Source of the DNA: Bacillus proteolyticus | GTDB taxonomy: Bacteria > Bacillota > Bacilli > Bacillales > Bacillaceae_G | Assembly: GCF_001884065.1 (NCBI RefSeq) | Contig: NZ_MACH01000086.1 | Location: forward strand, 1-64,000 | Direction: 5' to 3' | DNA: 64,000 nucleotides | In this document: piece after piece, positions 50,805-57,967 of the stretch | Position numbering within the stretch: the stretch's first letter is position 1 | Layout: each line of letters starts with the position of its first letter | Translations under genes and position numbers: made by a program | Notes under the pieces: model-generated | What the model saw: the letters and a program-made list of their open reading frames with translations, nothing else | Database searches by the model: none | What the model was told of the DNA's origin: nothing

Positions 50805-50920
50805 TTATTCTTTCCCTCCAACTATAATAATGTATGCACATACCTCTATAGATTAAAATATTCATTATCTCTTTTTTGAAATAACAAATGTACAAATAAC
50901 CCTCTAGCAAAAGCTTTCAG

Positions 50921-50949
50921 ATATAATGTTCCAATCTACTAATTGTCTA
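50921..50949 (-). promoter_or_regulatory. tig promoter
   Basis: On the minus strand -35 TAGACA (50944-50949), 17-bp spacer, -10 TTATAT (50921-50926), leaving a leader of about 110 nt before tig. Confidence 0.55.
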
Positions 50950-50998
50950 AAAGACAACTACGGTATATTTTGTTCGAGACTAATATGAAACATATTAA

Positions 50999-51050
50999 GT
51001 AAGAGAATTATACTCCTCTTCTCTTACAAACAGGCAGATTTCTGCCTTTT
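50999..51050 (-). terminator. ysoA terminator (tandem hairpins)
   Basis: First hairpin AAGGCAGA / TCTGCCTG downstream of the ysoA stop, then a longer GTAAGAGAA / TTCTCTTAC stem. The U tracts are short. Confidence 0.6.
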
Positions 51051-51113
51051 GCAACCCTTACATTATAACATAGAATATGCTCGTTTCAATAACTGAACGA
51101 TTCTTTTTCATAA

Positions 51114-52112
51114 TTATACGGGCAAATATCCTTCTCTTTCAATGCGTAGTAACCATTGATAGGCGATATGAAATTCCTCTAACTCGATATTGTATGCTGT
51201 CATAAGTTCTTCTTCATCAATAGCCAATCCGAAACGCTTTCTTCCAATTCTCTCTAAGACGGCAGCCCAAATTTCTACTTTATCCATTAATAGAGGGAAT
51301 GGGAAAATGCTAATTTGTAATTCTTTCCAGTAAGTGACCATCGCACTAAATATATCCGGATAATTTTGCTCTAATTGGCTTGATAATTTATGTATTATTT
51401 TATCGGATTGCTCCTCATTATGACCCGTAAATGCTGGTATCACTCTTATCGTATTTCCAAACTTCTCTACTTCTATTTCTTCTTCTATTTGATTTTCTAC
51501 CATCTTATACAAAATAGAAGTTTTCAAATAAGGGTGCTGCTTTTCCTCTATTAAAAATTTCTTTAAAGCAGGAAGTGCGAGATCCAGGTCTTTTAATGAA
51601 AGTTTTTGGATCACTCTTAGCTTTTGACCAAAGTTTTCTCCAAAAAGCTCATCGGTAAATTCTTCTAATTCGAAATTCGAATCCACTAGCGACATGTCTG
51701 CTTCATCTAGCATACCTTCTGCAAATAAAGCGAGCTGTGCTAATTTTTCCTTTTGCTCAGGCATTATATCTTTCGTTTGCAAAACTTTTTCAACGGTTTC
51801 AATAACGCCTTCATAATCATTTGTTTGAACTAAAATAGTCACATACGTTTCAAGAATGTCACCAAATAATACAGCTCCTGTTTCAAGTAACTGCTCACAT
51901 TTATCTTTCGCTTCTTCCATATGCTTTAATTCTAACAAACAAATAACTGAGGCTAATTCTGTTTGTTCCGTTTCCGCATTATACTGACGTAATATTTCAA
52001 AGCAGCGCAATGCATCTTCGAATTTCCGCTCTTTCAACGCTAAAAAACCTTCATCAATATAGCGTTCTGATAGTTGCGGAAACAATACGACCGTATTTTC
52101 TTTTTTATCCAT
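51114..52112 (-). CDS. ysoA: TPR-repeat protein YsoA
   Basis: 332 residues. The N-terminal half has tetratricopeptide-like helices (LALKERKFEDALRCFEILRQYNAETEQTELA shown in part by ALKERKFEDALRCFEIL, residues about 25-45, and further units to about 150). The C-terminal half has no motif I recognise. The cytosolic function is unknown. The place upstream of tig matches ysoA of B. subtilis. Confidence 0.85.
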   Translation of the reverse strand: MDKKENTVVLFPQLSERYIDEGFLALKERKFEDALRCFEILRQYNAETEQTELASVICLLELKHMEEAKDKCEQLLETGAVLFGDILETYVTILVQTNDYEGVIETVEKVLQTKDIMPEQKEKLAQLALFAEGMLDEADMSLVDSNFELEEFTDELFGENFGQKLRVIQKLSLKDLDLALPALKKFLIEEKQHPYLKTSILYKMVENQIEEEIEVEKFGNTIRVIPAFTGHNEEQSDKIIHKLSSQLEQNYPDIFSAMVTYWKELQISIFPFPLLMDKVEIWAAVLERIGRKRFGLAIDEEELMTAYNIELEEFHIAYQWLLRIEREGYLPV

Positions 52113-52262
52113 ACGTTCGCCTCTTTTTCTAGATTTTAATTATCTTCAAAGTAAATATATCAAATGCGTAATGAGAACACAACATTCCAAAACCATTCGT
52201 TTGAAATATAGGAATATTTAATTTTCATATTAGGAAATCAACAACTTTTTAAATGAAATTCA

Positions 52263-52312
52263 TTTTCCACAAACAAAAACCCTCAGCAACAGAAGCAGAG
52301 GATTCATCATTA
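52263..52312 (-). terminator. Terminator of the 82-residue membrane protein gene
   Basis: Hairpin CCTCTGC / GCTGAGG followed by GTTTTTGTTTG on the minus strand. Confidence 0.6.
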
Positions 52313-52558
52313 ATGGAAAGCATTTATAATTGTGGGGGATATAACAAGGGTAATAATTTGGAGAACAATAATTGCCATAACAATCATGCTAAAGTAGAAG
52401 ATTGGTTTACTTCGCTTCATTAAAAACATAATGATAAGCATCGTACAAGCAAACAAACTTAAGAAGAACAAACTCGTTGTCGAACTAAGTATACCACTCG
52501 GGACAAAGAACAATAAAACTACACTACAAGTACCTATAATTCCAAATAACCATTCCAT
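52310..52558 (-). CDS. Small membrane protein of unknown function
   Basis: 82 residues, with three predicted membrane helices (about 2-20, 27-46, 53-76) and only a short basic loop (KRSKP). No family recognised. AAAGGGA lies about ten bases before the ATG, which supports translation. It follows the 34-residue ORF at 52598-52702 on the same strand, and the two may form one transcript ending in the hairpin at 52263-52312. Confidence 0.65.
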   Translation of the reverse strand: MEWLFGIIGTCSVVLLFFVPSGILSSTTSLFFLSLFACTMLIIMFLMKRSKPIFYFSMIVMAIIVLQIITLVISPTIINAFH

Positions 52559-52597
52559 TCATTCACTCATTCCCTTTCCCTCTCATGGCAGTTTTCT

Positions 52598-52702
52598 CTA
52601 AGCGATTAAATGTTTTACAACATCAACTACATACGTTAATTTCTCATACGCTACAAACCCAAAAGCTACTGTTAAACCTGTTACGATTAATCCTTTCATC
52701 AT
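52598..52702 (-). CDS. 34-residue small protein
   Basis: Frame of ATG ATG AAA GGA ... GCT TAG encoding a peptide that starts MMKGLIVTGLTVAFGFVAYE and ends KHLIA. A very strong AGGAGGAAG ribosome-binding site stands directly before it. The first 18 residues form a hydrophobic helix; the rest is amphipathic with K, D and H. No family recognised. The strong site and the intergenic position argue for a real short membrane-associated peptide, lying 40 bp before the 82-residue membrane protein. Confidence 0.6.
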   Translation of the reverse strand: MMKGLIVTGLTVAFGFVAYEKLTYVVDVVKHLIA

Positions 52703-52873
52703 TTCTTCCTCCTCGTTTTATCGTTGTTACCTTCATTATAGAGGATTCGTAATTTGTTACCATCGAACTTCCTTACAGTTACCTTACAGAATTGTAAGAT
52801 TTCAAAATAAGTTTAAAATCATGTTAATATATTTTTGTACAATTAAGAATTTAATTTACAAGGGGGATTTTAT

Positions 52874-53488
52874 ATGTTCAAAAAAATGGCAGCTGATGTT
52901 TTAGGACTAAGCGATGTAGGTTCCGTTATCACTCCGAAAGATTATGATAAGGTCGATGCTGATGATTACGTCATGCATGAAGATGGGGAGAAAATATATT
53001 TTCTTATTAAATCAAAATCAGATGAATATTGTTTCACAAACAAAGGATTAATCCACCTAGACGGTACAAGTGCAACAAGCAAAAAACGTACACTGCGCCG
53101 CTTTAGTTATAGTAAATATCAAATTAAAAACGTAGCACTTGAAACTGCGGGAACGATTGATTTGGATGTAGAAATTAAGTTTCAAATGGGAGATGAGCAT
53201 TACTCAATTGATGTTCATAAAAAACATATTGAAGAATTAAAAGATTTATATAAGGCTTTACTTAAAATCGAAGAAATTTCATACGACAACGACATTACAT
53301 TACAATATGCACATAAAAGTTTAGATATGGCATCTAACGCTTTCAGCCGTATTTCAAACGCACAAGTAAACTTAGCAGAGCAATTTAAAGAGATGAACGA
53401 GATCGCTTTTAACTGGCTTGTTGATACAAAGAAACAATATAATGTGAAAGATTATGGTTTTGTATTTGAAAAGTTTATTAATAACTAA
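52874..53488 (+). CDS. PH domain-containing protein (YvbH-like)
   Basis: 204 residues. N-terminal bacterial pleckstrin-homology fold (about 25-125) with VMHEDGEKIYFLIKSKSDEYCFTN shown by its core EKIYFLIKSKSDEY, then LIHLDG and KRTLRRFSYSKYQI, followed by a helical C terminus (about 125-204). No signal peptide. Such proteins are widespread in Bacillus and have no assigned function. A strong AAGGGGGA site precedes the ATG; divergent from the small-protein genes. It lies just outside the tRNA-Arg island. Confidence 0.8.
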   Translation: MFKKMAADVLGLSDVGSVITPKDYDKVDADDYVMHEDGEKIYFLIKSKSDEYCFTNKGLIHLDGTSATSKKRTLRRFSYSKYQIKNVALETAGTIDLDVEIKFQMGDEHYSIDVHKKHIEELKDLYKALLKIEEISYDNDITLQYAHKSLDMASNAFSRISNAQVNLAEQFKEMNEIAFNWLVDTKKQYNVKDYGFVFEKFINN

Positions 53489-53494
53489 TTTAAA

Positions 53495-53568
53495 ACAAAC
53501 AAAAAACCTTGTTATCCAAAGATAACAAGGTTTCCTTAGCGTCCCAGGAGAGATTCGAACTCCCGACC
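53495..53568. repeat. Left 74-bp direct repeat of the tRNA-Arg island (att-like)
   Basis: 71 of 74 bases match 55664-55737. It holds a copy of the tRNA-Arg terminator hairpin (53505-53532) and the last 30 or so bases of the tRNA gene, with no 5' part. It is the displaced 3' end expected after integration into a tRNA gene. Confidence 0.85.
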
Positions 53569-53657
53569 CGTCAATTACCTATGATATATAAACAATTCTT
53601 TCATCGCTTGCTGAACGTTCATTTGTGCGGTCAACTGACCGTTTTTATTAATTAATA

Positions 53658-54173
53658 TTATACGCTATATAGTAGTTCTACGCCAATGTTGAATGCTTTT
53701 TGTTCTATCGATTCCCTATCGAAAATTCTGACGCATTTAGATGCTATTTCCCTATCCACGGAATAAAAAACAATCGTCTTAAAATGCGAATCTCGGCGTA
53801 CCTTTCCGCACTATTTTATATATTTTGATTGCAGTCTTAATATATCTGCCTCTTCGCGAATGCCTGCCGATCCCTTCCTCACATTTTTTACGACAGTCCA
53901 ATTCGGGTTAGTTTCATCACCGATGTTCTGTACTGTAAAGTTGCCGTCACCATATTTTCGGTGACCTTCTGCCAATTTCTCCGTTAAATCATTCTCTTTA
54001 GATTTCGCCATCTTTGCGCCATCTCCCTTTTTTATACAACCTTCTAAAACTGTCCAATCAATCACACGTCCAGTCAATTGGAGATCCTCGCTTTCCACTT
54101 CGACTAATTGTAACACACTGTCGGGGATAAGTTCCGATAACGGCTGTTCAATCGTACTAGAATGGTAAAAGTT
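53658..54173 (-). pseudogene. Truncated minus-strand gene with one internal stop, function unknown
   Basis: An open frame runs from 54173 to a TAG at 53811 and continues in the same frame for 50 codons to TAA at 53658. A possible GTG start at 54116 would give 101 residues, but the frame is open 19 codons further up, to the exact point where the immunity-gene remnant begins, so the 5' end seems cut off. The product is charged and soluble, for example WTVLEGCIKKGDG and RKYGDGNFTVQNIGDE. I do not recognise a family. It may belong to the lost body of the mobile element. Confidence 0.45.
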
Positions 54174-54255
54174 TTATAACATTCTAAGTGAACAATTGGG
54201 ATAATACAGATATGGATTTGAGTTCCATCATAAACCTATTGATTCTTTAAATTAA
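54166..54255 (+). pseudogene. 3' remnant of an immunity gene (DUF6572-like)
   Basis: Reads KFYNILSEQLG, then an in-frame TAA, then YRYGFEFHHKPIDSLN and a stop. It lines up with the end of the intact gene at 54474-54830 (GGATATGGATTTAAG region) and ends in a 39-bp stretch (54235-54273) identical to 54810-54848. The 5' three quarters are missing. Confidence 0.8.
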
Positions 54256-54277
54256 ATAAGAGGAATAGGGCGCAAAT

Positions 54278-54461
54278 GGTAAGATTGACTTAGTAGAGTT
54301 AAAATCGTCACCTACTGCACCTCTTACTAAAAATCAGAAAAAAGCCTTCCCCCGAAATTGCGGAATCAGGTGCAATAGTTAAAAGTAGGAACAAACCACC
54401 ATTTGAACATTTAGAAGAGATTCCACCCACGAAAATAAATGTAATAAGAAAAGAAGAATAA
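54278..54461 (+). pseudogene. Orphan toxin C-terminal fragment 1 (nuclease-like, frameshifted)
   Basis: Reads GKIDLVELKSSPTAPLTKN, then QKKAFP. A run of five C at about 54349-54353 shifts the frame by one, after which it continues EIAESGAIVKSRNKPPFEHL and EEIPPTKINVIRKEE to a stop. The ExK in VELKSS and the PTAPLTKxQ block match fragment 2, and similar blocks end Bacillus LXG/YeeF-like toxins with PD-(D/E)XK nuclease domains. It has no start codon and no N-terminal delivery part. The downstream immunity gene begins 12 bp later. Confidence 0.75.
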
Positions 54462-54473
54462 GGAGGCCTTTAT

Positions 54474-54830
54474 ATGGCATTACATGATACGGATCAAGTC
54501 GATTTAGTTTTAATAGATGAGGATAATAAAGATAATGTATACTTAACAATCTTTGATGCTTTAGAGTGGAATAAAAGCGAAGAACTTGACGATGAACACA
54601 TTTTACTTTTACAAGACAAAATCAATACATATTTAGGATTCATTGAAAGTGATGAAATCTATGAAAAAGTTCCAAGTACAATAGGTAGAACACAATTCAT
54701 TATACAAGTGTATTCGCAGAATGAACCTAGTTTTTACGGGAAAAAGTTTTATAATATTGTAAGTGAACAATTAGGAGAATCTGGATATGGATTTAAGTTC
54801 CACCATAAGCCTATTGATTCTTTAAATTAA
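54474..54830 (+). CDS. Immunity-type protein 1 (DUF6572-like)
   Basis: 118 residues, acidic, no signal peptide or membrane helix. Motifs shared with its paralogue at 55191: VDLV, DALEWN, LLQDKINTYLGFIESDEIYE and a C-terminal GYGFKFHHKP. AGGAGG lies seven bases before the ATG. Its position directly after a toxin C-terminal domain fits an antidote against that nuclease. The DUF name is from memory of the family. It remains intact although the toxin fragment upstream is broken. Confidence 0.8.
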   Translation: MALHDTDQVDLVLIDEDNKDNVYLTIFDALEWNKSEELDDEHILLLQDKINTYLGFIESDEIYEKVPSTIGRTQFIIQVYSQNEPSFYGKKFYNIVSEQLGESGYGFKFHHKPIDSLN

Positions 54831-54872
54831 ATAAGAGGAATAGGGCGCATAAATGGTACTCTTTTTATTTAA

Positions 54873-55175
54873 GAAAAAGAAGTACATAAGGACTTCTCAA
54901 AAGAGGTAGATACAGTAGTAGAACAAATAACTTTAAAGACTAATAAAACAGGAACAAAGACAAGACTTGATTTTCTAGGAGCCAATAAAGATCTAGAAGA
55001 TATAAGAATAGTTGAAGCAAAAGGTTCACCAACTGCTCCCCTTACTAAAAAACAAAAAATTGCGATTCCTGAAATTGAAGAATATGGCGCAACAGTTGTA
55101 GGCAAAGGGAAACCACCTTTTGTAGGCGGTACAGAAATACCTCCAACTAAAGTTGAAATTAGAAGAAAACAATAG
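54873..55175 (+). pseudogene. Orphan toxin C-terminal domain 2 (PD-(D/E)XK nuclease-like)
   Basis: A 100-codon frame without any start codon near its beginning, opened by a TAA at 54870. It contains TRLDFLG, then IRIVEAKGSPTAPLTKKQ, and ends GGTEIPPTKVEIRRKQ. The D ... ExK spacing (about 20 residues) fits a PD-(D/E)XK nuclease core. The same C-terminal blocks occur in secreted polymorphic toxins of Bacillus. Unlike fragment 1 it has no frameshift, so it could become a functional tip if fused to a full-length toxin gene by recombination (inference). Confidence 0.75.
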
Positions 55176-55190
55176 ATAAGAGGTGTACTT

Positions 55191-55550
55191 ATGTCTGTAT
55201 ACGAATTAGAAAAAGTTGATTTTATGGGCTACAATAAAGAAGAAAAAATAGCCTATTTAGTCATCGCTGATGAATTAGACTGGTCTGATGAGGAAAAACA
55301 TATTGAATTACTGCAAGAAAAAATCAATTTGTATTTGGGCTTTATAGAAAGTGACGAGGTTTACGAAAGGTATCCTGAAGTAAAAGGGTATGGTTTTGTT
55401 ATTAAGATATTCGGGAAATATCTTTTTACTGAATGGGGCAAAGAATTTTTAGAAAAGGTTGATGAGGTTCTCGTTGAAGCTGGATACGGTTTTCAATACG
55501 TGCATAAACCATTTGATGAGCCTGAACAAACAAATAATATAACTGACTAG
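55191..55550 (+). CDS. Immunity-type protein 2 (DUF6572-like)
   Basis: 119 residues, acidic and soluble, about 40% similar by eye to immunity-type protein 1. Shared motifs: KVDFM, ELDWSDEE, LLQEKINLYLGFIESDEVYE, GYGFQYVHKP. AGAGGTG precedes the ATG and the gene starts 15 bp after toxin fragment 2. Followed by a good terminator. Likely protects against the nuclease domain encoded just upstream. Confidence 0.8.
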   Translation: MSVYELEKVDFMGYNKEEKIAYLVIADELDWSDEEKHIELLQEKINLYLGFIESDEVYERYPEVKGYGFVIKIFGKYLFTEWGKEFLEKVDEVLVEAGYGFQYVHKPFDEPEQTNNITD

Positions 55551-55551
55551 C

Positions 55552-55580
55552 AAAGAGCGTTTTTAAACGCTCTTTTTAAT
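55552..55580 (+). terminator. Terminator of the immunity cassette
   Basis: Hairpin AAAGAGCGTTT / AAACGCTCTTT followed by TTAAT. Confidence 0.8.
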
Positions 55581-55663
55581 GCACTTTAATCTGTTACATA
55601 TACTCATTATCATATATCCCGTTATAATATTTTTAAACCTCTTGCACATACATCAATTTGTAG

Positions 55664-55737
55664 ACAAACAAAAAACCTTGTTATCAAAAGATAACAAGGT
55701 TTTTTTAGCGTCCCAGGAGAGATTCGAACTCCCGACC
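55664..55737. repeat. Right 74-bp direct repeat of the tRNA-Arg island (att-like)
   Basis: Contains the terminator and the 3' half-arm of the intact tRNA-Arg gene. It differs from 53495-53568 at three positions, all in or near the terminator loop and tail. Confidence 0.85.
55670..55706 (-). terminator. tRNA operon terminator
   Basis: Hairpin AACCTTGTTATC / GATAACAAGGTTTT with flanking T run just after tRNA-Arg. A second copy is found at 53501-53532 beyond the island. Confidence 0.8.
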
Positions 55738-55782
55738 GTACGCTTAGAAGGCGTATGCTCTATCCGGCTGAGCTACTGGGAC
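55709..55782 (-). tRNA. tRNA-Arg (anticodon TCT)
   Basis: 74-nt cloverleaf: acceptor GTCCCAG / CTGGGAC, anticodon stem TACGC / GCGTA with loop CTTCTAA, and T-arm GGGAGTTCGAATCTCTC. CCA is not encoded (GCTAA follows the discriminator G). It is the integration target of the neighbouring island. Confidence 0.96.
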
Positions 55783-55783
55783 A

Positions 55784-55857
55784 TGGAGCGGGTGAAGAGA
55801 ATCGAACTCTCGACCAGAGCTTGGAAGGCTCTTGTTTTACCACTAAACTACACCCGC
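55784..55857 (-). tRNA. tRNA-Gly (anticodon TCC)
   Basis: 74 nt including encoded CCA: acceptor GCGGGTG / CACCCGC, anticodon stem AGAGC / GCTCT with loop CTTCCAA. It ends one base before tRNA-Arg, in one transcript. Confidence 0.96.
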
Positions 55858-55904
55858 ATATTTTATTTTTCTTCGATAGCACTGTTGCCCTATCGACAAT
55901 ATTT

Positions 55905-55933
55905 ATTATATGTATAACCATACATAAAGTCAA
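55905..55933 (-). promoter_or_regulatory. Promoter of the tRNA-Gly-tRNA-Arg operon
   Basis: Minus-strand -35 TTGACT (55928-55933), 17-bp spacer, -10 TATAAT (55905-55910): a near-consensus SigA promoter about 50 bp before tRNA-Gly. Confidence 0.8.
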
Positions 55934-55936
55934 CAC

Positions 55937-55980
55937 CTTTTTTAAAAGAGGATAATTTTTCTTATCCTCTTTTAAAAACT
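55937..55980 (-). terminator. ysnB terminator
   Basis: Long hairpin TTTTAAAAGAGGATAA / TTATCCTCTTTTAAAA at the ysnB stop codon. Confidence 0.8.
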
Positions 55981-56465
55981 GCTTGTTCAACTAGTTGTCC
56001 GTCTAATGTTTCAAAACGAACTTCTATTTGATTTTCATCCATTTCTAATAAAGCGAATGTCTTTTCCACACGAGAGCGCGGGAGCAAAATACTTCCTGGA
56101 TTAATAAATAAAATCCCATCAAGTAATTCTGCCCCTAATACATGAGAATGTCCAAAGCACGCTACTTGCGCTCCTACTTCTTCTGCATGATACGCTAACG
56201 TTTGTAACGTCATTTTCACATTATGACGATGACCGTGTACAACTAAGAAACAAATTCCATCTACATCAGTTACAATTTCATCTTGAAAGTTAGCATAATC
56301 ACAATTCCCTTTTACAACATGAAAACCTTGTAGCTCTTCGTGAGCAGGCGTTAGCTCTGAATCACCACAATGAATCATGATATCTACTTTCCCTTCATAT
56401 TTCTCTTTTAACTGCTGTAATTCCTTCACAGAGCTATGACTATCGCTTACGATTAAAGCTTTCAT
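55962..56465 (-). CDS. ysnB: YfcE-type metallophosphoesterase YsnB
   Basis: 167 residues. Calcineurin-like phosphoesterase motifs: SDSHS (about 7), HCGDSE (about 36), KGNCD (about 55), VVHGHRHNVK and FGHSHV. YfcE proteins are metal-dependent phosphodiesterases with unknown natural substrates. ATG 56465 was preferred over the preceding TTG, as GGGAGAGAG is well spaced. Lies 13 bp after rdgB, as in B. subtilis. Confidence 0.9.
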   Translation of the reverse strand: MKALIVSDSHSSVKELQQLKEKYEGKVDIMIHCGDSELTPAHEELQGFHVVKGNCDYANFQDEIVTDVDGICFLVVHGHRHNVKMTLQTLAYHAEEVGAQVACFGHSHVLGAELLDGILFINPGSILLPRSRVEKTFALLEMDENQIEVRFETLDGQLVEQAVFKRG

Positions 56466-56478
56466 CAATCTCTCTCCC

Positions 56479-57087
56479 TTATTCTTCTAAAAACCATTCT
56501 GGGATTTTCTCTTCTAATTTACGAAGAGCGCGTCCACGGTGGCTAATGGCATTTTTCTCATCCGAACTTAGCTCAGCCATTGCCTTTTTATATTCTTCTA
56601 CATAAAAAATCGGATCGTATCCAAAACCATTTTCCCCGCGGCGCTGTTCTAAGATTTTTCCTTCACACGTTCCGTTTACAATAACAGGCTCTTTATCTGC
56701 TTCAGGGAAAGCAACCGCTAGCGCACAGTAAAAACGAGCTGTACGTTTTTCTAAATCGACGTCAGTTAACCCTTGTAACACTTTATCGATATTCGCCTGA
56801 TCGTCTTTCGGCTCTCCAGCAAAACGAGCTGAATATACACCTGGTTTCCCGTTTAAGGCATCTACAATAAGACCAGAGTCATCCGCAATTACGATGGAAT
56901 TCAACTGTCTACTAAGACTGTCCGCTTTCAAAATTGCGTTTTCTTCAAATGTTTCACCAGTTTCTTCGACTTCTTCAATATGAGGAAAATCGTGTAAAGA
57001 TTTCACTTCTAAGTCAAATCTCTCAAATAACTCAGCAAACTCACGTACTTTCCCAAGATTTTTCGTCGCTACAACAACTTGCTTCAT
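56479..57087 (-). CDS. rdgB: XTP/dITP pyrophosphatase RdgB (YsnA)
   Basis: 202 residues from ATG 57087, which has GAGGTGG upstream; a GTG three codons before was not used. Motifs [34 protein letters not shown] and [13 protein letters not shown] are diagnostic of Ham1/RdgB. It clears deaminated purine nucleotides. Lies 11 bp downstream of rph. Confidence 0.96.
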   Translation of the reverse strand: MKQVVVATKNLGKVREFAELFERFDLEVKSLHDFPHIEEVEETGETFEENAILKADSLSRQLNSIVIADDSGLIVDALNGKPGVYSARFAGEPKDDQANIDKVLQGLTDVDLEKRTARFYCALAVAFPEADKEPVIVNGTCEGKILEQRRGENGFGYDPIFYVEEYKKAMAELSSDEKNAISHRGRALRKLEEKIPEWFLEE

Positions 57088-57098
57088 ATTTTCCACCT

Positions 57099-57836
57099 CT
57101 ACTCTATATGAGATACGATGTCACCTAACGCTTCTTTTTGCTTTTCAACAAGTTGGAAGATCCCTTGTTCCGCAGCATCCAGTAGTTCATTTAATTCCGC
57201 TCTGCTAAACGTCGCTTCTTCTCCAGTTCCTTGTACTTCAACAAACTGACCTTTTCCAGTCATAATAACGTTCATATCAACATCTGCTTTAGAATCTTCG
57301 GCATAATTTAAATCTAAAACGACACCTTGTTCTTCAACAACACCTACTGACGTTGCCGCTAAATAATCTTTTACAGGAATTTTAGATACTTTATCTGCTT
57401 GCAATAATTTTTCAAAAGCTAATACCATCGCTACATAAGCACCTGTAATTGAAGCTGTTCTCGTTCCGCCATCCGCTTGAATTACATCACAGTCAATCCA
57501 AACCGTTCTTTCGCCAAGCGCTTCTAAATCAACAACCGCACGTAATGCTCGTCCAATTAAACGCTGGATTTCCATTGTACGCCCTGTTACTTTCCCTTTG
57601 CTTGACTCCCTGATTGTACGTTGCTCTGTCGCACGTGGAATCATTGAGTATTCTGCTGTTACCCAGCCTTTTCCTTCTCCACGCATAAACGGCGGTACAC
57701 GCTCTTCAATTGTCGCTGAACAAATTACCTTTGTATCCCCAACTTCAATTAGTACCGATCCCTCTGGATGTTTTAAATAATTTGTATGAATATGTATATG
57801 GCGTAGCTCTGCTTGTCCTCTACCATCTACTCGCAT
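57099..57836 (-). CDS. rph: Ribonuclease PH
   Basis: 245 residues. [12 protein letters not shown] start, then [29 protein letters not shown] and [18 protein letters not shown] phosphorolytic exonuclease that trims tRNA 3' ends. ATG 57836 is the family start and the upstream 40 residues of open frame are not coding. First gene of rph-rdgB-ysnB. Confidence 0.97.
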   Translation of the reverse strand: MRVDGRGQAELRHIHIHTNYLKHPEGSVLIEVGDTKVICSATIEERVPPFMRGEGKGWVTAEYSMIPRATEQRTIRESSKGKVTGRTMEIQRLIGRALRAVVDLEALGERTVWIDCDVIQADGGTRTASITGAYVAMVLAFEKLLQADKVSKIPVKDYLAATSVGVVEEQGVVLDLNYAEDSKADVDMNVIMTGKGQFVEVQGTGEEATFSRAELNELLDAAEQGIFQLVEKQKEALGDIVSHIE

Positions 57837-57903
57837 AAAAATAACCCCCTCATAACTACTCTTATTAGTATAGCCAAATTTAAATGTACGATATGTATAA
57901 CAA

Positions 57904-57942
57904 TAAAAGAAGGGGAACTCAAAAAGCAATTCCCCTTTCTTA
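57904..57942 (-). terminator. gerM terminator
   Basis: Hairpin AAAGGGGAATTGC / AGTTCCCCTTCTT with T-rich tail. Confidence 0.8.
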
Positions 57943-57967
57943 CATAAGTATATCAAATTATTCGTGA

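Larger units (their letters stand above)
50805..51113. other. tig-ysoA intergenic region
   Basis: 309 bp without a gene: tig leader (50805-50920), tig promoter (50921-50949) and two hairpins after ysoA (50999-51050). Confidence 0.6.
53495..55737. mobile_element. Island integrated at tRNA-Arg carrying toxin-immunity cassettes
   Basis: About 2.2 kb bounded by 74-bp direct repeats that include the 3' end of tRNA-Arg(TCT). Contents in order are a decayed minus-strand gene, an immunity gene remnant, toxin C-terminal fragment 1 (frameshifted), intact immunity gene 1, toxin C-terminal fragment 2 and intact immunity gene 2. No integrase is present, so it cannot move by itself. Integration in the past is inferred from the repeats. 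A deletion of a larger element is the simplest account of its small size. Confidence 0.75.

Noticed and set aside
53533-53575. A second functional tRNA-Arg at the left repeat
   Set aside because: Only about 30 bases of the 3' arm are present; D-arm and anticodon arm are missing.
54869-55105. 78-residue minus-strand ORF opposite toxin fragment 2
   Set aside because: Antisense shadow; the plus strand holds the conserved ExK and PTAPLTK blocks shared with fragment 1.
55579-55917. 112-residue plus-strand ORF and the opposite 76-residue ORF
   Set aside because: They run across tRNA-Gly and tRNA-Arg; the peptide with ERFELPTVRL is a well-known mistranslation of tRNA genes.
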